A DNA stretch of 9,165 bases, from NCBI GenBank assembly GCA_028875175.1, contig JAPPFO010000039.1:1-9165 (forward strand), read 5' to 3'. Numbering within the stretch: position 1 is the stretch's first letter; the number at the start of each line of letters is the position of its first letter. Origin of the DNA: Chloroflexota bacterium. Its GTDB lineage: Bacteria; Chloroflexota; UBA11872. Below are positions 1-5,002 of the stretch, piece by piece. Both the position numbers and the translations under genes were made by a program. The notes under the pieces were generated by a model. The model saw nothing but the letters and a program-made list of their open reading frames with translations. It was not told the DNA's origin and did no database searches.

Positions 1-466
1 GTCCCGGACAGCGGCCAGGCAGGACTTCAAGCTCGTAAGCGGCGTCGTAGGCGATGTAGCCAATGGCCCCGCCAGGGAATGGAGGAAGCGGGCCGTCGCC
101 GCTTGGCGCAACGCAAGGGACGACCCTGTCGAGGGCCGAGAAGCCGTTGCCCGGCAGCGGGCCCCAGACCTCGGAGACCACGCCATGGGATGTCCACCGC
201 ACCGTGTCGACTGGGTCGGCCGCCAAATAGGACCAGCGGCCCTCGCCGCCGAGGTCCGAGCCTCCCTCCAGCACAGCCAGCCCGGGCAGGTCGCGGTACC
301 CGTCGGCCACCAGGCGCAGAGGGGGCAGCCCGCCAATCCGCCGCACGCGGCGTGACTGTCCGTTCGCGTGGATCCGGGGCACGATGTCGGTGGCGCGGGC
401 AGCGGGCAGGGAGACTGGTGGCATGAACGGACGCCGTGAGACCCGGCGCGGAATGGGGCCGCTCAT
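1..466 (-). CDS. PabB/TrpE-like chorismate-binding enzyme, N-terminal part (truncated by window edge)
   Basis: Translating the minus strand from the ATG at 466-464 gives 155 residues with no stop before the window edge. Residues 77-85 read RWSYLAADP, like the 'R-x-S-x-(I/L)-x-x-x-P' segment of the anthranilate synthase component I N-terminal domain. Residues 132-141 read GGAIGYIAYD, the hallmark 'GG-x-x-GY-x-x-YD' of PabB/TrpE proteins. These enzymes convert chorismate plus ammonia, from a glutaminase partner, to aminodeoxychorismate (folate branch) or anthranilate (tryptophan branch). The catalytic C-terminal chorismate-binding domain lies outside the window, so the two cannot be told apart firmly; the GYIAYD spacing leans to PabB. 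A second in-frame ATG at 424-422 is an alternative start. Neither has a strong Shine-Dalgarno, although AGG directly abuts the first. The gene diverges from the PurM-like gene across a short gap that holds a parS site. Confidence 0.85.
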   Translation of the reverse strand, partial: MSGPIPRRVSRRPFMPPVSLPAARATDIVPRIHANGQSRRVRRIGGLPPLRLVADGYRDLPGLAVLEGGSDLGGEGRWSYLAADPVDTVRWTSHGVVSEVWGPLPGNGFSALDRVVPCVAPSGDGPLPPFPGGAIGYIAYDAAYELEVLPGRCPG

Positions 467-504
467 CCTAGCGCCGACCCGTCGCACACCGTGGATTCTC
501 CGAA

Positions 505-520
505 TGTTTCACGTGAAACA
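505..520. other. parS: parS site 1 (ParB-binding centromere sequence)
   Basis: The 16 bases TGTTTCACGTGAAACA match the canonical bacterial chromosomal parS sequence exactly. They lie inside a longer perfect palindrome covering 500-525 (26 bp). ParB dimers load at parS, spread as CTP-dependent clamps and, with ParA and SMC, drive segregation of the origin region. The site lies in the 72-bp gap between the divergent pabB-like gene and the PurM-like gene if the latter starts at 539. If the PurM-like gene instead starts at the GTG at 491, the site is coding and reads N-V-S-R-E-T-F. The motif match is direct observation; the function comes from established knowledge of parS. Confidence 0.93.
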
Positions 521-538
521 TTCGGCCGGAATGACTCG

Positions 539-1555
539 ATGAGCCTCCCGACCGGCAAGCTGCCCTTACAGTTGCTGCGCGAGGCGCTCGACCGAGTTCC
601 GCGCCGGGATCCGACGGTCCTGGTTGGGGCTGCGCCCGGCGAGGACGCCGCGGTGATTGACGTTGGCGGCCCCGAACTCCTGGTCGCCGCCGCCGACCCC
701 ATCACCTTCGCGGCGGCCGACATCGGGACCTATCTGCTGGCGGTCAACGGCAACGACCTGGCCGTGATGGGCGCCGAGCCGCGCTGGCTTTTGGCCACGG
801 TGCTGGCCCCAGCGGGCACGACGGCGACCCGGATCCAGGCCCTGCTGGATGACGTCGCCGGGGCCTGCGCCGCCGCCAACGTCGCACTGGTGGGCGGGCA
901 TACCGAAATTACGGACAGCGTCACCTCCCCAGTCGTTGCCGGCACCCTGCTGGGCACCGTGGCGCACGATTCGCTGATACGCACGGCGGGCGCCCGCCCG
1001 GGCGACGCGCTGCTGCTGGCAGGCGAGATAGCCGTTGAGGGCACGGCCATCCTGGCCGGCGACCACGCTGACACGCTTCGGCGGGCAGGCGTCAGCGAGG
1101 CGGACATCCAAATCGGCGCCGCGAGACTTCAATCACCTGGAATCTCGGTGCGGCCCGCGGCCGAAGCGCTGCGGACCGCCGCCGAAGTCCACGCCATGCA
1201 CGACCCTACCGAGGGCGGGCTGGCCGCCGCACTGCATGAACTGGCCGAGGCCGCCGAGGTCGGCGTGGTAGTCGATCGCGACGCTGTGCCCGTACTGCCG
1301 GAGTGCCGCCGCATCTGCCGCGCGCTCGGGCTCGATCCCTATGCCCTGCTCGCCTCCGGGGCCCTGCTGGCCAGCCTGCCGGCCGCGCGGGCGCCCGCCG
1401 CCGTAGCGGCACTTCAAAGGGCAGGCCTGGCCGCCGCCGTCATTGGAGATGTCACCGCGGCGTCGGAAGGCCGACGTTGGACGGTCGACGGGAAGGACGT
1501 TCCGATTCCGACGGTCGAACGCGACGAACTGGCCCGGTTCCTGGAATCGGCCTGA
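539..1555 (+). CDS. AIR synthase-related protein (PurM/HypE/ThiL-fold ATP-binding enzyme)
   Basis: The 338-residue product belongs to the PurM/AIR-synthase superfamily. It has the N-terminal GKLP segment (6-9) and GEDAAVID (34-41), the ATP/Mg-binding acidic motif. Next come a central VGGHTEIT (118-125) and, in the C-terminal domain, HAMHDPTEGGLA, with DPTEGG at 222-227. The overall pattern (SDPITF-like AADPITF, NGNDLAVMGAEP, DPTxGGL) is closest to HypE-like 'AIR synthase family' proteins rather than classical ThiL. Genuine HypE ends in a PR-x-C tail whose cysteine carries the thiocarbamate; this protein ends in LESA and lacks it, so [NiFe]-hydrogenase maturation is unlikely. The exact substrate is unknown. 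I chose the ATG at 539 because a GGA lies 8 nt upstream and because homologous sequence begins at about GKLP. An in-frame GTG at 491 would add 16 residues translated from parS. It heads a plus-strand gene run. Confidence 0.85.
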   Translation: MSLPTGKLPLQLLREALDRVPRRDPTVLVGAAPGEDAAVIDVGGPELLVAAADPITFAAADIGTYLLAVNGNDLAVMGAEPRWLLATVLAPAGTTATRIQALLDDVAGACAAANVALVGGHTEITDSVTSPVVAGTLLGTVAHDSLIRTAGARPGDALLLAGEIAVEGTAILAGDHADTLRRAGVSEADIQIGAARLQSPGISVRPAAEALRTAAEVHAMHDPTEGGLAAALHELAEAAEVGVVVDRDAVPVLPECRRICRALGLDPYALLASGALLASLPAARAPAAVAALQRAGLAAAVIGDVTAASEGRRWTVDGKDVPIPTVERDELARFLESA

Positions 1556-1599
1556 CGCGCCGGTACCATTCACCAGTCCGACCCCTCGCTGGCGCCGCC

Positions 1600-2652
1600 T
1601 TGTCTAACTCGACCATCGATCTCCGCAGCGACACGCTCACGTCCCCCACGCCTTCCATGCGCCGGGCCATGGCGGAAGCGGAAGTCGGCGACGACGTCTT
1701 TGGTGAGGACCCGACGGTGCGGTCGCTGGAAGAGCGCTGCGCCGAGATGTTCGGCATGGAAGCCGGGCTGCTCGTCGCCAGCGGTACCCAGGGGAATCTC
1801 TGTTCGCTGCTAACCCATTGCCGTCCGAGGCAAGAAGTCATTGCCGAACGCGGCTGTCACGTCGTGACCTGGGAGGTTGGCGGCTGGGCATCGCTGGTCG
1901 GGGTCACCATGGCCGCCGTGGATGCGCCCAATGGCATCCTGACGCGCGATCTGATTCGCGGCGCCGTCAAAGCGCCGAATGTCCACCTGGTGGACTCGCG
2001 CCTGGTCTGGATTGAGAACACGCACAACACGGCGGGCGGCACCTGTACCCCTCCGGACCGAATGGACGAACTCGTTCGAACCGCCCACGACCTGGGTCTA
2101 CGGGTCCACGTGGACGGAGCCCGCATCTTCAACGCCGCGGCCGCGTTGGAGTGCTCGGTTGCCGACTTGATGCAGGGTGCCGACAGTGTGCAGTTTTGCC
2201 TGTCCAAGGGTTTGGGCGCGCCGGTTGGATCCCTGTTGCTGGGATCGCATAACTACATTCACGAAGCGCGGCGCGTTCGAAAAATGGTCGGGGGCGGAAT
2301 GCGCCAGGCTGGCGTCCTCGCCGCGGCCGGCCATGTGGCGTTGGACGAAATCCCCCAGCGCCTTCCGCAGGACCACGCCAACGCGCGCCTGCTGGCCGAG
2401 CTTCTGAGCGACACCCCCAGCCTGACCGTTGACCCGGACGCGGTGGCCACCAACCTGGTGTTCTTCGACATCGGGCCGGAACTGGGCCTGCCGACGGAGT
2501 TCGAGGCCCGGCTGGACGCGGCAGGCGTGCGCGTCGTCGGCTTCAACGAGACCGGCCGCTGCCGCGCCGTGACCTACCACCAGGTCTCCACAGACGACAT
2601 CCAGCGGGCGGCCGAGATCATCCTCGACTGCGCCGTCGACGCCGGCGGCTGA
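1600..2652 (+). CDS. ltaE: Low-specificity L-threonine aldolase (PLP-dependent, fold type I)
   Basis: The 350-residue product carries the full threonine aldolase signature. It begins with IDLRSDTLTSPT near the N-terminus and VGDDVFGEDPTV at 29-40. LVASGTQGN (58-66) is the phosphate-binding loop, and H87 in RGCHVVTWE stands at the position that stacks on PLP. HVDGAR at 170-175 supplies the Asp that contacts the pyridine nitrogen, and K203 in CLSKGLGAPVGS forms the Schiff base. The enzyme cleaves L-threonine or allo-threonine to glycine and acetaldehyde in the cytosol. The first ATG (1657) would remove the conserved IDLRSDT segment, so the TTG at 1600 is the best start; no clear Shine-Dalgarno precedes it. 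A weak -10-like TACCAT lies at 1564-1569, so a separate promoter is possible, but the 44-bp gap also allows co-transcription with the PurM-like gene. Length is normal for the family. Confidence 0.93.
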   Translation: MSNSTIDLRSDTLTSPTPSMRRAMAEAEVGDDVFGEDPTVRSLEERCAEMFGMEAGLLVASGTQGNLCSLLTHCRPRQEVIAERGCHVVTWEVGGWASLVGVTMAAVDAPNGILTRDLIRGAVKAPNVHLVDSRLVWIENTHNTAGGTCTPPDRMDELVRTAHDLGLRVHVDGARIFNAAAALECSVADLMQGADSVQFCLSKGLGAPVGSLLLGSHNYIHEARRVRKMVGGGMRQAGVLAAAGHVALDEIPQRLPQDHANARLLAELLSDTPSLTVDPDAVATNLVFFDIGPELGLPTEFEARLDAAGVRVVGFNETGRCRAVTYHQVSTDDIQRAAEIILDCAVDAGG

Positions 2653-2653
2653 C

Positions 2654-3676
2654 ATGCGCATCCTGGTCACCGGCGCGACCGGGAACCTGGGTCCGTTCGT
2701 CATCCAGGCGCTGCGCCACGACGGCCACGACGTGCGGGCCCTGGTTCGCGAAGCCAGCGACCGCGCGTGGCTCAATGCCAACCGCGTTGAATCGATCGAA
2801 GGCGACATCCTTCAGCCGGACTCGCTGGGCGCGGCAGTGGACGGCATGGCCGCCGTTATCCACCTGGCCGGCCTGCACGACTCCTGGGCTCCTCGCGCCC
2901 AGGAATTCTTTGACCTCAACGTGGACGGCGCCTGCAACGTGCGCGACGCCGCCCGTGCGGCCGGCGTCCACCGCCTGGTCTTCGTCAGCAGCGGGTCGAC
3001 CATCGGCGAAGAGGAAGACGAGGTGGGCACGGAGGGCACCGAACGCCGCGACTACTCCCTCAGCGATTACGAGAGCTCCAAGGTCGAGGCCGAGGCCGCC
3101 CTCCTGGAGGATGGTTCGCCGCTCGACGTGGTGATCCTGAACCCCGCCACCGTCTACGGGCCGGGCGACGCCTCGGGTACGGGCCAGGCGTTGATCGGCG
3201 CGCTGAGCGGCCGCCTGGGCGTGTCGGTGGACGTGCCGGTGGCCTGGGTGTACGTCAAGGACGCGGCGCGCGGGATCGCGTCGGCGCTGGTGCGCGGGCG
3301 GCCAGGCGAACGCTACATCCTGGCCAGCCACAACCTGTCACGCCTCGCCTTTCTGCAGCGCGCGGTCGACCTGGCCGACCTTGAGTACCAGATCAAGCCG
3401 GCCTCGCCGCTGGCGTGGCAGGCGTTCGGCTTGATCTACAGCCTGCCGGCCTGGATCAAGCGCCAGCGCCCGTTGATCTCGCGGGCCGCGGTGCGGATTG
3501 CGCTGCACGGCAGCCAGCTTGACGGGTCCAAAGCCGAGCGCGACCTTGGCTTGAAGTACACGCCGCTGGATGATGGCCTGAACGCAACGCTGGACTGGCT
3601 GCACGAGGCCGAGCTCGTGGACCTCCCCGAGGAAGACGACGATGAACCAGACGACAAACCTGCCCAGCGACTCTGA
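2654..3676 (+). CDS. NAD(P)-dependent extended SDR, dihydroflavonol reductase/epimerase-like
   Basis: The 340-residue product opens with MRILVTGATGNLG, the Rossmann GxxGxxG nucleotide-binding motif at 7-13. It continues with GDILQPDSL, then VIHLAGLHD, FVSSGS and the catalytic YESSK (Y139, K143), followed by NPATVYGPGD. This order defines an extended short-chain dehydrogenase/reductase. The lack of sugar-epimerase features and the presence of a longer C-terminal half suggest the DFR/HpnA-like or 3-beta-HSD-like branch. The substrate cannot be told. It begins 1 nt after the threonine aldolase stop, so the two genes are almost certainly co-transcribed and translationally coupled. The C-terminus is a strongly acidic tail (LPEEDDDEPDD) whose codons also carry the Shine-Dalgarno and start of the downstream methyltransferase, which overlaps it by 35 nt. 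Confidence 0.88.
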   Translation: MRILVTGATGNLGPFVIQALRHDGHDVRALVREASDRAWLNANRVESIEGDILQPDSLGAAVDGMAAVIHLAGLHDSWAPRAQEFFDLNVDGACNVRDAARAAGVHRLVFVSSGSTIGEEEDEVGTEGTERRDYSLSDYESSKVEAEAALLEDGSPLDVVILNPATVYGPGDASGTGQALIGALSGRLGVSVDVPVAWVYVKDAARGIASALVRGRPGERYILASHNLSRLAFLQRAVDLADLEYQIKPASPLAWQAFGLIYSLPAWIKRQRPLISRAAVRIALHGSQLDGSKAERDLGLKYTPLDDGLNATLDWLHEAELVDLPEEDDDEPDDKPAQRL

Positions 3677-4364
3677 GGTCGAGTCCGACACCCGGGACTA
3701 TTACCGGGCGCGCGCGCCGGAGTTTGAACAGTGGATCCTGCGTGAAGGCCGCTACGCGCACGGCGACGAGGCTGACGCCGCCTGGCATGACGAGATGGCC
3801 GAATTGCAACGGTTCGTGGGGTCACTAACAGATGGGACGGTCTTCGAAGTCGCCGCGGGTACCGGCTGGTGGACGCGGCTGCTGGCCCAGCGCAACCGCG
3901 TCGTCGCCTCGGACTACGCGCCCGAAATGCTTGAGGAAGCCCGCCGGCGAGATGGGGCGGACGTCCCTGTCGGCCGCTGCCGGGCCGACGCCTACCGGCT
4001 GCCGGCCGCGGACGGCGCCTGGGACGCTTGCATGTTCGGGTTCTGGCTGAGCCACGTCCCGGTGTCCCGCTCGGCGGAATTCATCCGCGAGGCGGCGCGC
4101 ATCGTGCGGCCGGGTGGATGGATCGTGCTGGTTGACTCGCGGCAGGCGAAACTCTCGGGCGCGTCCGACCAGAACACCGCCGGCGACCGCGTGCAGCGGC
4201 AGCACCGGCGGCTGAACGACGGCCGCGAATTCACGATCTGGAAAATCTACTGGTCGCCGGATGAGCTTCGATCGCTGCTTGGCCTCGTCTGCTCTGAAGT
4301 CGAGGTCATCGAGACCGACCACTTCTTCATCGGCGCCCGCGGCCGCGTTGCGAGTCCGGCCTGA
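3642..4364 (+). CDS. Class I SAM-dependent methyltransferase
   Basis: The 240-residue product has the class I methyltransferase pattern. Motif I is FEVAAGTGWW (68-77, with the Gly-x-Gly SAM-binding loop). D91 in VVASDYAPEML is the acidic residue expected to hold the SAM ribose. It is followed by DAYRLP, an AWDACMFGFWLSHV segment, and the post-motif IVRPGGWIVLVDS, all typical of the UbiE/Methyltransf_11 type. The N-terminal YYRARAPEFEQWILREGRY resembles the cap region of small-molecule methyltransferases. The acceptor is unknown. GAGGA at 3629-3633 sits 8 nt before the ATG at 3642, a good ribosome-binding site lying inside the end of the SDR gene; the 35-nt overlap implies coupled translation. 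It is the last plus-strand gene before the repeat-rich convergent intergenic region. Confidence 0.88.
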   Translation: MNQTTNLPSDSEVESDTRDYYRARAPEFEQWILREGRYAHGDEADAAWHDEMAELQRFVGSLTDGTVFEVAAGTGWWTRLLAQRNRVVASDYAPEMLEEARRRDGADVPVGRCRADAYRLPAADGAWDACMFGFWLSHVPVSRSAEFIREAARIVRPGGWIVLVDSRQAKLSGASDQNTAGDRVQRQHRRLNDGREFTIWKIYWSPDELRSLLGLVCSEVEVIETDHFFIGARGRVASPA

Positions 4365-4366
4365 CG

Positions 4367-4394
4367 GGCAGAGCCTTCAAGGCAGAGCCGGGAA
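4367..4394. repeat. 14-bp imperfect tandem repeat
   Basis: GGCAGAGCCTTCAA (4367-4380) is followed directly by GGCAGAGCCGGGAA (4381-4394); the first nine bases are identical. The octamer CCTTCAAG spans the first unit junction (4374-4381) and recurs at 4395-4402 and 4432-4439. The repeat starts 2 nt after the methyltransferase stop codon. No function can be assigned. Confidence 0.6.
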
Positions 4395-4460
4395 CCTTCA
4401 AGTTGAGGTCGTGCCTGTCGAGCCGAGGTGGCCTTCAAGCCGGCTCACACGCGCTTCGAT

Positions 4461-4479
4461 CGGGCCATGGCCCGTTCTT
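4461..4479 (+). terminator. Possible weak terminator: GC-rich palindrome with short pyrimidine tail
   Basis: CGGGCCATGGCCCG (4461-4474) is a perfect 14-bp palindrome that can form a 5-bp stem with a CATG loop. It is followed by TTCTT. It lies about 100 nt past the methyltransferase stop, between convergent genes. The stem is short and the T-tract is poor, so this is a tentative terminator; a protein-binding dyad is an alternative. Confidence 0.3.
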
Positions 4480-4500
4480 CCCACGATTCCGACTCGTGGG
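4480..4500. repeat. Inverted repeat, 7-bp arms
   Basis: The arms CCCACGA (4480-4486) and TCGTGGG (4494-4500) are perfect complements around a 7-nt loop. This is the second of a row of dyads in the convergent intergenic region. There is no T-tract after it on either strand, so it is not a classical terminator alone, although with its neighbour it could contribute to bidirectional termination. Confidence 0.6.
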
Positions 4501-4527
4501 CGCCTGCACCTGATCAGAGGGCAGGCG
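4501..4527. repeat. Inverted repeat, 7-bp arms, abutting parS site 2
   Basis: The arms CGCCTGC (4501-4507) and GCAGGCG (4521-4527) are perfect complements. The loop contains a second small palindrome, CTGATCAG (4510-4517). The dyad starts directly after the preceding inverted repeat and ends 2 nt before the 18-bp parS palindrome. Confidence 0.6.
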
Positions 4528-4529
4528 AA

Positions 4530-4545
4530 TGTTTCACGTGAAACA
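4530..4545. other. parS: parS site 2 (ParB-binding centromere sequence)
   Basis: This is a second exact copy of TGTTTCACGTGAAACA, within an 18-bp perfect palindrome (4529-4546). It lies in the convergent intergenic region, 4,025 bp from site 1. Two perfect copies of a 16-mer this close are not expected by chance in a genome of this base composition, which supports real parS function and an origin-proximal location. Confidence 0.93.
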
Positions 4546-4589
4546 TCGGGCTCTGACCGCCCGCAGAGGCACCTATTCCTGACGCGAGT

Positions 4590-4874
4590 CTACGCGCCCG
4601 CCAACTGCTCGATTTCGTCCAGCAGCGCGAAGTCCTTTTCGGTCACGCCGCCTTCGCTGTGGGTCGAGAGGGTGAAGGTGATGCGCCGGTAATTGATGAA
4701 CATGTCGGGGTGGTGGTCGGCGGCCTCGGCCGCAGGGGCCACGGCGTTGACCAGGTTGACCACGGCCATGAAATCATCCAGCTCGAACTGCTTGACCAGG
4801 GCGCCGCCCTCGTTGGTCCAGCCGGATCGCTCGGCCAGTCGAGCCTGGATGTCCTCGTCCGCTAGGAGTGCCAT
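4590..4874 (-). CDS. phhB: Pterin-4a-carbinolamine dehydratase
   Basis: The 94-residue minus-strand product matches the small PCD/DCoH family in length and motifs. Its N-terminus is MALLADEDIQARLAERSGW. The active-site HHP (H54, H55, P56) lies in AADHHPDMFINYRRITFTLSTH, followed by GGVTEKDFALLDEIEQL. The enzyme dehydrates 4a-hydroxytetrahydropterin, normally to recycle the cofactor of aromatic amino acid hydroxylases. No hydroxylase is in the window, so a role in another pterin or folate context is possible. The frame is open up to 5012, but the start at 4874 is preferred: it gives the family length and is preceded on the minus strand by AGAGAGG, 9 nt upstream. It is divergent from the first epimerase gene and convergent with the methyltransferase. 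Confidence 0.93.
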   Translation of the reverse strand: MALLADEDIQARLAERSGWTNEGGALVKQFELDDFMAVVNLVNAVAPAAEAADHHPDMFINYRRITFTLSTHSEGGVTEKDFALLDEIEQLAGA

Positions 4875-4893
4875 CAAAGTCTGCCTCTCTAAT

Positions 4894-4907
4894 GCCGGCG
4901 TGCCGGC
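4894..4907. repeat. GCCGGC dyad in the divergent promoter region
   Basis: GCCGGC occurs at 4894-4899 and again at 4902-4907, separated by GT. Each copy is a palindrome, so the pair can be read as a direct or inverted repeat. It lies just upstream of the dehydratase start on the minus strand and upstream of the TATAAT on the plus strand, a plausible operator position, but no regulator is identifiable. Confidence 0.35.
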
Positions 4908-4928
4908 CTGTAAGCGAATGGTCGTCCC

Positions 4929-4934
4929 TATAAT
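4929..4934 (+). promoter_or_regulatory. Probable -10 box of the epimerase operon
   Basis: TATAAT is a perfect sigma-70 consensus -10 element in otherwise GC-rich DNA, within the 128-bp gap between the divergent dehydratase and first epimerase genes. No good -35 is visible at 16-18 nt; the nearest weak match is CTGTAA at 4908-4913. A start near 4941 would give a leader of about 60 nt. A small dyad (TGCGC at 4936-4940, GCGCA at 4948-4952) sits over the predicted transcription start. Confidence 0.55.
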
Positions 4935-5002
4935 CTGCGCTTCGTAGGCGCAACTTTCCACTCCCGGGCCCCGCCAGCCAATCACCACCGAGACGGACCT
5001 CC

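Larger units (their letters stand above)
4365..4589. other. Convergent intergenic region with short repeats, dyads and parS site 2
   Basis: This 225-bp stretch between the methyltransferase (plus) and the dehydratase (minus) has no credible gene. It holds a 14-bp imperfect tandem repeat (4367-4394), three copies of CCTTCAAG (4374, 4395, 4432), a series of inverted repeats from 4461 to 4568, and a perfect parS. The only short reading frames begin inside parS itself (for example a 17-codon frame from the ATG at 4529) and look incidental. Confidence 0.8.

Noticed and set aside
79..426. 115-residue plus-strand frame at the left end
   Set aside because: Arg/Pro-rich shadow of the minus-strand pabB-like gene, whose conserved motifs are clear.
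1303..1599. Upstream in-frame extension of the threonine aldolase to 1303
   Set aside because: The extra 99 residues overlap the end of the PurM-like gene, are Arg/Gly/Pro-rich shadow sequence, and precede the conserved IDLRSDT start of the family.
2104..2115. GTCCACGTGGAC palindrome sharing the CACGTG core of parS
   Set aside because: It encodes the conserved VHVDGA segment of threonine aldolase and lacks the TGTTT/AAACA arms of parS.
4529..4582. Small frame starting MFHVKH from parS site 2, with GAGGG 7 nt upstream
   Set aside because: The first codons are the parS palindrome itself and the 17-residue product has no other support; the same palindrome also gives a start on the other strand.
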